Positions 24,942 through 32,940 of a stretch of 64,000 nucleotides of DNA are shown in pieces. Below the pieces are notes generated by a model. That model was not told the DNA's origin, did no database searches, and saw only the letters and a program-made list of their open reading frames with translations. Source of the DNA: Lachnospiraceae bacterium (lineage in GTDB: Bacteria; Bacillota; Clostridia; Lachnospirales; Lachnospiraceae). The stretch spans positions 1 to 64,000 of the forward strand of contig JAGAQG010000046.1 in the NCBI GenBank assembly GCA_017622875.1, in the 5' to 3' direction. Position numbers and translations under genes: made by a program. How positions within the stretch are numbered: the stretch's first letter is position 1; each line of letters opens with the position of its first letter.

Positions 24942-25836
24942 GTGGATTTAGAACAGAAAGCAATTGAAAGAATAAAAACAGCTTCGGAGATGAGCTTGTT
25001 CTACTACAAAAAACCTCTTGTTTGTACATATTCGGGGGGGGAAGGATAGTGATGTAATGTTAGAGCTGTTCAAACGTTCTGGTGTTCCGTTTGAAGTGCA
25101 TAACAGCCACACAACAGCAGATGCACCGCAGACAGTATATCACATAAGAAAAGTATTCCGGGAGCTGGAACTACAAGGAATCAAATGTGATATTGACTAC
25201 CATTCGTTGGGAAATGGCAAACGACTTACGATGTGGAACCTGATTCCAGGAAAATTGATGCCACCAACAAGAATAGCTCGCTATTGTTGCTCTGTTTTAA
25301 AAGAGACTGGTGGGGCAAATAGAATGATTTCGACGGGGGTGCGCTGGGACGAAAGTAACAGTCGCGCAAATAGACAAGCTTATGAAGTTTTGGGAAGAAC
25401 CAAAAAGGACGCGATTGGAATTACAGATGAAAAAATGCTTCTTACAGACAATGGCGATATCAGAAAACTATTCGAACAATGCCAGTTAAAAGCAAAGACG
25501 GTTGTGAATCCGATTATCGATTGGAGATATTCTGATATCTGGGAGTTTTTAAAGGCAGAGAAGATAAAAACCAATGTTCTGTATGAATGTGGTTATCGTC
25601 GGGTTGGCTGCATTGGTTGCCCAATGGCATATAAAGCGCGTTGGAAAGAATTTGCGGACTTTCCGAAGTATAAAGAAGCATATATAAGATCGTTTGACAG
25701 AATGCTTGAAGTGAGAAGGGCAAAAGGTAAAGGTAATCAATGGAAGAATGGCCATGATGTATTCCTGTGGTGGATGGAAGATGACAACGTGGAAGGCCAA
25801 ATGAGCTTTGAAGATTTTCCGGAATTAGTAATGTGA
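24942..25836 (+). pseudogene. PAPS reductase-family protein, frameshifted at a G8 tract
   Basis: From the GTG at 24942 the frame reads through FYYKKPLVCTYSGG and then stops, because eight G residues (25034-25041) break the PP-loop motif SGGKDSD. With seven G residues the motif and the remaining 265 residues read in one frame. The downstream part has HSHTTADAP, GVRWDESNSR and the Cys-rich CGYRRVGCIGCPMA segment of phage phosphoadenosine-phosphosulfate reductase-like proteins. It could be a sequencing error, a decayed gene, or a switch by slippage in the G tract. The exact upstream start is uncertain. Confidence 0.75.
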
Positions 25837-25869
25837 AAATACGAAAAGGACATCCGAAGATGCCCTTTA

Positions 25870-25943
25870 TACGGATGATGGGACTCGAACCCACGACCAT
25901 GTCTTTATTAGAGACGCGCTCTATCCACTGAGCTACACCAATA
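25870..25943 (-). tRNA. Phage tRNA with apparent anticodon AAT (Ile), partly degenerate
   Basis: On the minus strand: D arm GCTC-AGTGGATA-GAGC, anticodon arm GTCT-CTAATAA-AGAC, and T arm GTGGG-TTCGAGT-CCCAT. The anticodon by position is AAT, which is rare in bacteria. The acceptor stem has one mismatch and two wobbles, and the closing pair of the anticodon stem is C-A. It may be a decaying phage tRNA. It faces the PAPS reductase-like gene. Confidence 0.6.
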
Positions 25944-26029
25944 GATATTTTAGTTGGAAATATTGAAAATGTCAAGAAAGGAGAGCGGAGCCGCTGCAGC
26001 TTAAAGGATATCCTGAGCTCCTTTCAAAG

Positions 26030-27196
26030 ATGGGAATAGGAAAAAACTGGACTAAAGAGGAAGAAGAATATCTGGCAGAAAAATGGGGAACGGTTTCTGT
26101 TGGAGCTATCGCAAAAAAACTTGGACGCTCGGAAAATGCGATTATAGTGCGCAAAGAACGCCTTGGTCTTGGCGCGTTTTTAGAAAGCGGAGAATATATC
26201 ACCTGGAATAAATTAAGCCTGGCACTTGGCAAAGGTACTGTTAGCGCTTATTGCATGACTTCGTGGGTCAAGAATAGAGATTTTCCGGTACATACAAAAA
26301 GAGTAAAGCAAAATACATATAAAGTTGTGTATCTGGATGAGTGGTGGGCATGGGCTGAAAAGAACCGGGATATACTGGATTTTTCAACATTTGAAGAAAA
26401 TGTTCTGGGAAAGGAACCGGAATGGGTAAAAGAAAAGCGTAAACATGATATTGAAAAGAAACAGAAATATATCACAACACCATGGACAGAAGCGGAAGAT
26501 AGGAAATTAGCACGTCTGGTTGCAAAACAGCAATATACCTATGATGACTTATCAAAGATGCTCCGGAGAACAAATGGAGCCATACAACGAAGATTGTGTG
26601 ATCTGCAGATAAAAGATAGACCGGTAAAAGCAGATAACCATACCAGATGGACAGAAGAAGATTTTGAACATCTCGGAGAACTGATAAAAGCCGGATACGG
26701 ATATGATCTGATGGCTGAAAGAATTGGCAAAAGCTCCAAGGCCTGCAGAGGAAGGGTTTACCAGATGTATCTGACCGAGAATCTCGATAAGGTCCGAGAG
26801 ATTATAGGTACCGGTAAATTTGGAGACAACAGGCCAGAACGAAAAATCAAGCAGTGGAACGTAATGAATACAGAAGAACGCATTGAGGCAAAGGATGAGT
26901 TGACCAAGCTGGTAGCAGTCCTGCAATGGAGATTCAAGCAGCAGATCAATGAAACAGAATGGGGAGAATTCTTCCAGAAAGATATGTGTGAGAATTTTGG
27001 TAGCAGTTGCCTGCAGACAGAGAGATGTGACTATTGTACAAATTTCAAGAGAATCCAACCGCAGAACTGCAAGATGTGCGGAAAGACATTCTGGGAGAAG
27101 AAAGAAAACCTATACTGTTCCACCTGCAGGGATATGAGAAAGAAGCAATGGCTGCGTAAGCGGTTTGTAATGGGAGGTAAAAATGGCAGAAATTAG
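26030..27196 (+). CDS. Phage DNA-binding protein with repeated Myb/SANT-like helices
   Basis: 388 residues. Three related helix-turn-helix segments are visible: WTKEEEEYLAEKWGTVSVGAIAKKLGRS (start), WTEAEDRKLARLVAKQQYTYDDLSKMLRRT (middle) and WTEEDFEHLGELIKAGYGYDLMAERIGKS. Each has the W-T-E/K-E-E/D start of Myb/SANT-like domains. The C-terminus is a zinc ribbon (CKMCGKTFW and YCSTCRDM). Such proteins are frequent in clostridial phages and may control replication or transcription; the exact role is unknown. The ribosome binding site is weak. Confidence 0.7.
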   Translation: MGIGKNWTKEEEEYLAEKWGTVSVGAIAKKLGRSENAIIVRKERLGLGAFLESGEYITWNKLSLALGKGTVSAYCMTSWVKNRDFPVHTKRVKQNTYKVVYLDEWWAWAEKNRDILDFSTFEENVLGKEPEWVKEKRKHDIEKKQKYITTPWTEAEDRKLARLVAKQQYTYDDLSKMLRRTNGAIQRRLCDLQIKDRPVKADNHTRWTEEDFEHLGELIKAGYGYDLMAERIGKSSKACRGRVYQMYLTENLDKVREIIGTGKFGDNRPERKIKQWNVMNTEERIEAKDELTKLVAVLQWRFKQQINETEWGEFFQKDMCENFGSSCLQTERCDYCTNFKRIQPQNCKMCGKTFWEKKENLYCSTCRDMRKKQWLRKRFVMGGKNGRN

Positions 27197-27410
27197 ATGT
27201 GAAGAATGCAATTACAAAGCATTCAGAGAAGATAAAGCAGGAGTAAACAGATGGTATTGCAAAAATCCGGCAGCAGAGTTTGCACGGAGTGAATGTGAAC
27301 CTACTCCGATGATCTGCAGAACAAAGAGGCATTCAAAGGAACTTACAATTAAAACGAGTCCTAAATGGTGTCCATTCAGAAGAAAACATATAAGTAACAA
27401 AGAGGAATAA
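27183..27410 (+). CDS. Small cysteine-rich phage protein
   Basis: 75 residues with six Cys (RCEECN, WYCKN, SECEP, MICRT, WCPFR) in a zinc-ribbon-like arrangement. It starts within the end of the SANT-like gene behind GGGAGG, so the two are coupled. The function is unknown. Confidence 0.6.
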   Translation: MAEIRCEECNYKAFREDKAGVNRWYCKNPAAEFARSECEPTPMICRTKRHSKELTIKTSPKWCPFRRKHISNKEE

Positions 27411-27412
27411 AC

Positions 27413-27676
27413 ATGGCATACACAGTAGAAGTAAAAAGCATCAGAGAAGTAGATTTAAGTATACTGCAGTTTCCGCAGGTAGCAGTCTATAACAGACCAG
27501 AAGATTATCCGGATAAAGCAGTTGCAAGAGTATTTGACAATGGACAGCCTACAAATATCATCATGGTAGCAGATAATCCAGATGATCTCAGATGGGATAT
27601 ACGTAAGTATACAAATCTTGTGTGGTGCCCAAGAGGAAAAGAGGATGTTCTTTCACTGGTAGGAGTTTATCTGTGA
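27413..27676 (+). CDS. Phage protein of unknown function
   Basis: 87 residues with a mixed fold, containing VDLSILQFPQVAVYNRPEDYPDKAVARVFD. GAGGAAT precedes the ATG. It overlaps the HNH gene at its stop (GTGA). No family was recognised. Confidence 0.6.
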   Translation: MAYTVEVKSIREVDLSILQFPQVAVYNRPEDYPDKAVARVFDNGQPTNIIMVADNPDDLRWDIRKYTNLVWCPRGKEDVLSLVGVYL

Positions 27677-28065
27677 AAAGCATCTTACATAACAAGAATG
27701 ACCGGACATGCTTTCTGTGCATGCTGCTGTATGACGACGATAGTTATAAGCAGGTCCTGGAAGAACATCATGTATTCTTCGGGAGGGCATTGAGAAAACT
27801 TTCGGAGAAATTTGGATTAAAAGTATATCTCTGTATTCCTCATCACCGGTTGAGCAAAGAAGCGGTACACCAAAACGCTCAGGTGAGCGGAATGGTCCAA
27901 GCCTATGCACAGAGAACTTTTGAAAAAAAGTTTCCGGAAAAGAACTTCCGAGAGATATTCGGAAAAAATTACATAATGGACGAAATAGAAGAAAATCAAG
28001 AAGAATCCGAACCGGTAGCAGGATTTACACCTATATCGGATGGAGTAGAAGGGATGGATTGGTAA
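27673..28065 (+). CDS. HNH-like phage nuclease
   Basis: 130 residues. NDRTCFLCMLL supplies the CxxC, EEHHVFFG has the HH of the beta-beta-alpha metal finger, and VYLCIPHHRLSKEAVHQN has the distal His pair. This small HNH family is common in Firmicute phages and may nick DNA during recombination or packaging. The GTG start at 27673 overlaps the previous stop and has AGGAG 8 bases upstream; longer frames from 27622 would lack this. Confidence 0.7.
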   Translation: MKSILHNKNDRTCFLCMLLYDDDSYKQVLEEHHVFFGRALRKLSEKFGLKVYLCIPHHRLSKEAVHQNAQVSGMVQAYAQRTFEKKFPEKNFREIFGKNYIMDEIEENQEESEPVAGFTPISDGVEGMDW

Positions 28066-28066
28066 T

Positions 28067-28204
28067 ATGCCAAAGAAGCTAAATGAAATGCAGAAAAGAA
28101 GTGACGATAAATTCTGCAGAAATAGAAAATATGCAGCATATTCGTTTAAAGCATCGGATGAGGTACGGGAAAGATTTAAACGTCCTGCATACGAAAAGAA
28201 ATAG
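28067..28204 (+). CDS. Small basic phage protein
   Basis: 45 residues, lysine/arginine-rich (MPKKLNEMQKRSDDKFCRNRKYA). It begins 2 bases after the HNH gene. No ribosome binding site is outstanding beyond GGATGG. The function is unknown; nucleic-acid binding is possible from charge alone. Confidence 0.45.
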   Translation: MPKKLNEMQKRSDDKFCRNRKYAAYSFKASDEVRERFKRPAYEKK

Positions 28205-28292
28205 AATTCATGCAAGTTAATTAATATATCACAACTGTTAGACTATCGCATGATTGTTAGTGGGGTGGGTGGCAGGCAGAAGGAGGTAGCAG

Positions 28293-28505
28293 ATGAAAAT
28301 TGGAGAAGCATGGTTAGTGTTTAATGATATCAACAATGATAAATATACAGACGAAGAAAAAGGCGAAGCAATAAAGATGATTGCTGATATGCCAACACAT
28401 AACAGTATTACGAAAGCTAAGATGCTGGATGTAATTAAGTACCTTTGGAATTTGTGTTTTGAAGAAGTGAAGGAGGAATCAGATGCAAGCGCAAGAAGCG
28501 ATTAA
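28293..28505 (+). CDS. Small phage protein of unknown function
   Basis: 70 residues beginning MKIGEAWLVFNDINND, with KGEAIKMIADM and LDVIKYLWNLCFEEV helices. AAGGAGG precedes the ATG. Similar proteins accompany zinc-ribbon genes in many gut phages. It overlaps the next gene by 23 bp. Confidence 0.6.
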   Translation: MKIGEAWLVFNDINNDKYTDEEKGEAIKMIADMPTHNSITKAKMLDVIKYLWNLCFEEVKEESDASARSD

Positions 28506-28737
28506 AGAGTTAAGTTATGACAACACAGCATATGGCGGTAAATGTACAAAAGAAGTAAGAGAAACTGCGATTAATGCACTGGAAAAGCAGAACCAAAAGA
28601 AACCAGTATATATAGGCGGAGACGGTATCAGATACACGGATTTGTACAGATGCCCAAATTGTGGGCAAGGTTTTACTGGAACCGGAATCGCAGATTATTG
28701 CTACCATTGTGGCCAGAAATTAGATTGGAGCGAGTGA
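28483..28737 (+). CDS. Zinc-ribbon phage protein
   Basis: 84 residues: a helical start (EAIKELSYDNTAYGGKCTKEVRETAI) and a C-terminal zinc ribbon with YRCPNCGQGF and YCYHCGQKL. GGAGG precedes the ATG. The function is unknown, perhaps nucleic-acid or protein binding. Confidence 0.65.
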   Translation: MQAQEAIKELSYDNTAYGGKCTKEVRETAINALEKQNQKKPVYIGGDGIRYTDLYRCPNCGQGFTGTGIADYCYHCGQKLDWSE

Positions 28738-28738
28738 T

Positions 28739-29158
28739 ATGGAAAGATTAACGATTGAAAAGATTAAGAGCCTTAAAGAAGCCATGAGAAGCAATATGAA
28801 TGTTTATTTTTATGATGATGTCATGAAAGTGTTTGATGAACTTTTGGAAAAAAGAAATGCCGAAGAACAGGGCTTGCTTCTGAGATTGCCTTGCAGATTA
28901 GGTGACATCATCGACAGAATTATATCTCATAACGAGATTGTTACATTGATGTTTGAAACCGAGGTATGTAGTTTTAGAGGTTTACAACGTTTTTGGCATG
29001 GAATGGCATGGAATATCCCGAAAGAATATTTGGAACTGCCATTTGTAAAAATTCATGGAGTTGTTCCAGATAAAATCACTGAAGCAGATACTATTTGGAT
29101 TGAAGTGAGAAAAGAAGCAGAACAGGCACTTGCAAGAATGGAGAAAGAGAATGGCTAG
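28739..29158 (+). CDS. Phage protein of unknown function
   Basis: 139 residues. A helical first part (EKIKSLKEAMRSN) and a beta-rich middle with LPCRLGDIIDRII and RFWHGMAWNIPKEYLELP. Its C-terminal 8 bases overlap the YopX-like gene. GGAGCGAG precedes the ATG. It was not assigned to a family. Confidence 0.6.
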   Translation: MERLTIEKIKSLKEAMRSNMNVYFYDDVMKVFDELLEKRNAEEQGLLLRLPCRLGDIIDRIISHNEIVTLMFETEVCSFRGLQRFWHGMAWNIPKEYLELPFVKIHGVVPDKITEADTIWIEVRKEAEQALARMEKENG

Positions 29159-29528
29159 AGAAATTTTATTCAAAGCAAAACGCAAGGATAATGGCGAATG
29201 GGTAGAAGGACTACCAGCGATATTTTGGGAAGAATATTATATGTTCAATCCAAATGATAAAAATATGGCATACGGGATAGATATCGATACTCTCTGCCAG
29301 TACACCGGACTTACCGACAAGAACGGTAATAAAATTTGGGAGCATGACATTATTAAATGCGGAATAAAAATGTATGTTTTCTGGGATGAACATTTTGCAA
29401 GTTGGTGTTTGACTAGAAAAGGATGGCTGTATAAGCATTTCTTTGGAGAGTCTCAGGAACCGGAAGATTGCGAAGTAATCGGAAACATCTTTGATAATCC
29501 GGAATTATTGGAGGACGAACATGGGTGA
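29151..29528 (+). CDS. YopX-family phage protein
   Basis: 125 residues with the family signature REILFKAKRKDNGEWVEGLP at the start and TLCQYTGLTDKNGNKIWEHDII in the middle, ending VIGNIFDNPELL. YopX proteins are widespread in Firmicute phages; their role is not established. The start at 29151 overlaps the previous stop codon and gives the canonical MAREILF N-terminus. Confidence 0.85.
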   Translation: MAREILFKAKRKDNGEWVEGLPAIFWEEYYMFNPNDKNMAYGIDIDTLCQYTGLTDKNGNKIWEHDIIKCGIKMYVFWDEHFASWCLTRKGWLYKHFFGESQEPEDCEVIGNIFDNPELLEDEHG

Positions 29529-29706
29529 ATATAAATGCACAGCTTCCATTGATGGAGTTTGTAGAAACGTGATTGGGAATGGTACGAAATGTAATGGGTT
29601 TAGTCAGGTGTGTAGATTGAGACCAACTTATGAAAAGTTGCAACAAATTGAAGAATCTTTGGAAAGTAAAATAAAAAACTGTTTCGGAATAAAAGGGGAT
29701 GTGTAA
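29521..29706 (+). CDS. Small cysteine-containing phage protein
   Basis: 61 residues with four Cys in the first half (YKCTASIDGVCRNV, KCNGF, QVCRL), suggesting a small metal-bound fold, then a helix. GGAGG is 6 bases from the ATG and overlaps the end of the YopX gene. The function is unknown. Confidence 0.55.
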   Translation: MGEYKCTASIDGVCRNVIGNGTKCNGFSQVCRLRPTYEKLQQIEESLESKIKNCFGIKGDV

Positions 29707-29707
29707 T

Positions 29708-29995
29708 ATGAGCAGATTAATTGATGCAGATAAAATTGACTTTAACGAAATATTTAAAGGACAATCGGACTTTGCGAAAGATACAAGAGAAGCAGCACAA
29801 AGTCTTATCGATGCACAACCAACAGTCGAAGCTGTTCCAGTGGTGCAGCTTGAATCTGTCTTAAAAGAAGCATATTTAGAAATCGCAAATGGATATTCAG
29901 TATCGGATTTACAGTCTGATAGTGACAAGGTTGCATGTGTGGCAAGTAAATTTCGCCAGACGGTATTAGATAAATTGCGAACTTCTGCGAAGTAA
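29708..29995 (+). CDS. Phage protein of unknown function
   Basis: 95 residues. SRLIDADKIDFNEIF and AAQSLIDAQPTVEAVPVV are the widespread start of small phage proteins that begin M-S-R-L-I-D-A-D. The C-terminal half is helical. AAGGGG lies 9 bases before the ATG at 29708. The role is not known. Confidence 0.6.
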   Translation: MSRLIDADKIDFNEIFKGQSDFAKDTREAAQSLIDAQPTVEAVPVVQLESVLKEAYLEIANGYSVSDLQSDSDKVACVASKFRQTVLDKLRTSAK

Positions 29996-30047
29996 ATGCG
30001 GAGTAGAACGGAGTAATGACGGAGTAGAAAGAATGTAGGTGAACAAA

Positions 30048-30380
30048 ATGAGCGAAATAAAACTTCTTAGATGCCCTTTCTGCGGTGGTGAAGCGGAATT
30101 ATTAAAAGGCCAGTGTGAAATTGATAACTATGTAATGTGCTTAGAGTGCAGAAGCAAGACAAAGCTTTACAACACAAAAGCCAGTGCAATAAAAGCATGG
30201 AACACCCGAATCCCAATGCAGAACATTGTGGAACGGTTGGAAGAAAAATCTGACTTTCATGTAAAATTAGCAAACTATGAAATGAATGTCGGAACTATCG
30301 TGGAAATGGAAAAACATAAAATGGCTATTGATGTATATTCTAAAGCAATCAAAATCGTAAAAGAAGAAGGTGGAGTATGA
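30048..30380 (+). CDS. Lar-like zinc-ribbon phage protein
   Basis: 110 residues. The N-terminal LLRCPFCGGEAEL, then MCLECRSKTKLYNTKASAIKAWNTR, is the Lar-family (restriction-alleviation-like) zinc-ribbon signature. A C-terminal helical extension (about 60-110) follows. Whether it acts against restriction enzymes is not known for the clostridial versions. It overlaps the next start by 4 bases. Confidence 0.7.
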   Translation: MSEIKLLRCPFCGGEAELLKGQCEIDNYVMCLECRSKTKLYNTKASAIKAWNTRIPMQNIVERLEEKSDFHVKLANYEMNVGTIVEMEKHKMAIDVYSKAIKIVKEEGGV

Positions 30381-30937
30381 CAGTAAAAGAATGGTTGGTA
30401 CATACATTTAAAGAAGTACCTTACGGATTATTAGTTAGAGAACATGCAGTTTGCGAAGACGGATTTGCAATTAGCATTCAGGCGAGTACGGCACATTATT
30501 GCGTGCCAAGAAAGACATTGACGAATGGTCAGTATACGTATGTAGAACTCGGATATCCTAATCAGAAAGAAGAACTATTGGAACGGTATAGAGAGGGAAT
30601 AATATATCCGTACGTACCGATCGATATTGTTGAAAAAGTTGTATCTAATCACGGAGGTATAAGAGGACAACAGATGGCAAGTATGGATAAATCAATATTA
30701 ATTATTAATACACCAAAGAATTGTGAAGAATGCAGATGCAGTGCAATGGTTCATGGAAAGCTATATTGTCCTGCAAGAGATACTGTAGTAAGAAAAGGCG
30801 AACGTGATTGTAGTTGCCCGCTGGTAGCAGTTCCGGAAAGAATGGATCCAGAAAAAGCCAGAGGAGCATATGATGCTACAAGGATAGAAGCCTGGAATAA
30901 ATGTATTGATAAAATACTTGGAGGTTCAAATGAATAA
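30377..30937 (+). CDS. Phage protein of unknown function
   Basis: 186 residues in two parts. The first (about 1-105) has VREHAVCEDGFAISIQAS and VELGYPNQKEELLERY. The second has Cys pairs NCEECRCSAM, LYCPAR and DCSCPL and looks metal-binding. GGTGGAG precedes the ATG. No known family was recognised. Confidence 0.6.
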   Translation: MTVKEWLVHTFKEVPYGLLVREHAVCEDGFAISIQASTAHYCVPRKTLTNGQYTYVELGYPNQKEELLERYREGIIYPYVPIDIVEKVVSNHGGIRGQQMASMDKSILIINTPKNCEECRCSAMVHGKLYCPARDTVVRKGERDCSCPLVAVPERMDPEKARGAYDATRIEAWNKCIDKILGGSNE

Positions 30938-31181
30938 TACAGAACTGGGAAGACGGAACCGTAAGAAAATACTGCAGGCAATCATCAGTTACATAGAAAT
31001 TCATGGTTATCCACCAACAGTCAGAGAGATTGGTGAAATGGTCGGACTAAAAAGCACATCCAGTGTCTATGCACACCTGCAAAGACTCTTACGGGAAGGA
31101 AAAATAGAAACAGATGCCGGACTCGGAGTGCCACGTGCAATCCGGATACCAGGATATAAATTTCAAAAGGAAGCAGAATAA
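30930..31181 (+). CDS. LexA-type DNA-binding domain protein without peptidase
   Basis: 83 residues corresponding to the LexA winged-helix domain only: YIEIHGYPPTVREIGEMVGLKSTSSVYAHLQRLLREGKIE is nearly the consensus, quoted here as its positions 20-60. There is no S24 peptidase, so the protein cannot self-cleave. It may compete with or mimic host LexA at SOS boxes such as the one at 18202-18215; this is inference. GGAGG lies 6 bases before the ATG. Confidence 0.75.
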   Translation: MNNTELGRRNRKKILQAIISYIEIHGYPPTVREIGEMVGLKSTSSVYAHLQRLLREGKIETDAGLGVPRAIRIPGYKFQKEAE

Positions 31182-31214
31182 TTTATCAGTCACAGTAGAA
31201 AGGAATGATTTGAA

Positions 31215-31673
31215 TTGGGAATAGAAAAGAACGTGCTGGAGCAGTATTCCAGCATCGTAGAAGAAATTGCAGATCTGGAAAGAAGAAACAGAAATGACAG
31301 GAATGAAATCAAAAAACTCGAAAAGCAGATCATGTCTGATACTGTGACTGGTAGCAGGGATGACCTGACGATAGGGCCAATCATGGTCAAAGGTGTAGCA
31401 GAAGGACTTGCAGACAAGAAGAGAGATCAGATTGAAGCCCGCATAATGAAACAAAATCGTTTCAGAAAACGACTTTTAAACATGAAACAGGAAATAGAAG
31501 ATTATATCCAAAAGATAGAAGACAGCGAGATCAGAAGGATTGCAAGATTTCGGTACATAGACGATTTGGAGTGGCGGCAGGTAGCAGTACGAATGGGAAG
31601 AGGATATACAGATACGGCCTGCAGAAAGAAGATGGAAAGATTTTTACAAAAAAATAAAAGTGTCCGCTCGTGA
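31215..31673 (+). CDS. RinA/ArpU-like late transcription regulator
   Basis: 152 residues: a coiled coil (about 15-40), a central helical part, and a C-terminal sigma-region-4-like HTH with RRIARFRYIDDLEWRQVAVRM and TDTACRKKMERFL. Proteins of this type stand directly before the terminase genes in Firmicute phages and activate late transcription. The TTG start is supported by AAAGGA upstream but is somewhat distant. Confidence 0.7.
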   Translation: MGIEKNVLEQYSSIVEEIADLERRNRNDRNEIKKLEKQIMSDTVTGSRDDLTIGPIMVKGVAEGLADKKRDQIEARIMKQNRFRKRLLNMKQEIEDYIQKIEDSEIRRIARFRYIDDLEWRQVAVRMGRGYTDTACRKKMERFLQKNKSVRS

Positions 31674-31743
31674 CCGCCCTAATTATGTTATAAGTATGAT
31701 ATGAAAAAAGAAAACCGGAGCAAACCTCTGGTTTTCAAAACAT

Positions 31744-32275
31744 CGCGGAGTAGAGCAGCGGAAGCTCGTCGGGCTCATTTAAACGAAAGGAGAAAATAAT
31801 GAATAGCAATACTATTGGTAATATGACAGAGTGTGTTATTCTAGCGGAGTTTCAGAAACTTGAAATTCCAGTTAGCATCCCTTTTGGAAGAAATGAGCCA
31901 TATGATTTTATTATCGAAACGAAAGATGGATTTAAGTCCGTACAAGTAAAACATGGTACATATAAGAATGGCTGCGTTGTTTCGGAGATTTGTCACAAGA
32001 GAACTTATAAAAAGACTCGCAAGGATTCGTACAAAGGCGTGGTTGATTATATTGCCATCTGGTGCAGTAAATTGGATAAAGCGTATCTTTTAAAGATTGA
32101 CGAATTCAAGGCAAATAAAGAAGCGTATTTGAGAATTGATCCACCAAAGAACAATTCATGCATCAGTACTATTGTTTGGGCTGATAAGTATGAATTCAGA
32201 AAAGTTGCAAGTACATTGTGCAAAGCAAATTAAGTCATATCCCGAAGGTCGTTGGTTCGAATCCTTCCTCCGCAA
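31744..32275 (+). pseudogene. Initiator-type tRNA-Met gene split in the anticodon loop
   Basis: The 5' half (31744-31778) has acceptor CGCGGAG, D arm GAGC-AGCGGAA-GCTC, anticodon strand TCGGG and loop CTCAT. The 3' half (32239-32275) continues AT, CCCGA, the variable loop, a T arm with TTCGAAT, and acceptor CTCCGCA plus A. Joined, they give a 72-base tRNA with two bacterial initiator features: an unpaired C1-A72 end and three G-C pairs below the anticodon. Between them lie 460 bases holding a nuclease gene, flanked by the repeat TCAT. The T stem has two T-T mismatches, so function is doubtful. Confidence 0.75.
31799..32233 (+). CDS. PD-(D/E)XK nuclease, homing-endonuclease-like, inside the split tRNA
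   Basis: 144 residues. An early Glu in NMTECVILAEF, the metal-binding Asp in YDFII and the QVK of KSVQVKHGTY give the PD-(D/E)XK core as found in group I intron-associated nucleases such as I-Ssp6803I, which also lives in an initiator tRNA. AAAGGAG precedes the ATG by 6 bases. Only about 20 bases lie before and 5 after the frame within the tRNA, far too few for a group I intron. It may be a homing gene that has lost its intron. Confidence 0.65.
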   Translation: MNSNTIGNMTECVILAEFQKLEIPVSIPFGRNEPYDFIIETKDGFKSVQVKHGTYKNGCVVSEICHKRTYKKTRKDSYKGVVDYIAIWCSKLDKAYLLKIDEFKANKEAYLRIDPPKNNSCISTIVWADKYEFRKVASTLCKAN

Positions 32276-32316
32276 TTGAAGTGTAATTTCTCTTAATAAT
32301 ATTTCCTTTCGAGATG

Positions 32317-32340
32317 CCCGGCAGAAATGCCGGGTGTTTT
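32317..32340 (+). terminator. Terminator before the terminase genes
   Basis: CCCGGCA-GAAA-TGCCGGG followed by TGTTTT. It separates the nuclease/tRNA relic from the late operon or attenuates transcription entering terS. Confidence 0.75.
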
Positions 32341-32367
32341 GCTATGCAAAGAAAGAAGGTGAGCCTT

Positions 32368-32940
32368 GTGGCAAAAGGAAAATACGAATATTGGTTGACG
32401 CTAGAAGGCTTACTGAAACTGGAAGGATGGGCCAGAGATGGATTGACCGACGAACAAATAGCAAAAAACATGGGAATTTCGAGGTCAACCTTGAATGAAT
32501 GGCTTAAAAAGTATCCGGACATTTCGGACACCCTAAAAAGGGGAAAAGAAATTGTAGACATTCAAGTAGAAAATGCGCTTCTCAAAAGAGCCCTGGGATA
32601 TCGTTACAACGAAGATAAATATATCAGCGTACCAATGGATGATGTGGAATACTCCCAAAAACTACATGAATACATGAATAAATACAAATTCGAACATCCG
32701 GAAGCAACTGCGGATGAGCTGATGCTTGTTCAAATGAATTTTCCAAAAACGAAACAACAACTTGTCGAGAGGAAAGTGAAAGAAGTTGTTCCGGACACCA
32801 CCGCACAGATCTTCTGGTTGAAAAACAGAATGCCGGAAAAATGGAGAGATAAACAGGACGTTCAGGTGAAAGGAGATATCAACAACCCGTTCGAAAGTTT
32901 AACCACTGAACAACTGCTGAAATTGGCTGGTGATGGTTAA
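32368..32940 (+). CDS. terS: Terminase small subunit
   Basis: 190 residues. The N-terminal HTH DGLTDEQIAKNMGISRSTLNEWLKKYPDI binds the packaging site; the middle is helical (KEIVDIQVENALLKRALGY), and the C-terminus with FWLKNRMPEKWRDKQ is typical of the family. The GTG start at 32368 follows GAAGGTGAG and gives the usual short N-terminus. The stop overlaps the terL start by TAATG. Confidence 0.88.
   Translation: MAKGKYEYWLTLEGLLKLEGWARDGLTDEQIAKNMGISRSTLNEWLKKYPDISDTLKRGKEIVDIQVENALLKRALGYRYNEDKYISVPMDDVEYSQKLHEYMNKYKFEHPEATADELMLVQMNFPKTKQQLVERKVKEVVPDTTAQIFWLKNRMPEKWRDKQDVQVKGDINNPFESLTTEQLLKLAGDG

Noticed and set aside
26007-26016. Short palindrome AGGATATCCT before the SANT-like gene as an operator
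   Set aside because: A 10-base dyad is expected by chance at this scale and nothing else supports it.
31779-32238. A group I intron in the split tRNA
   Set aside because: Only about 25 bases lie outside the nuclease frame, far below the roughly 200 needed for a group I core, and no P/Q/R/S-like elements were seen.
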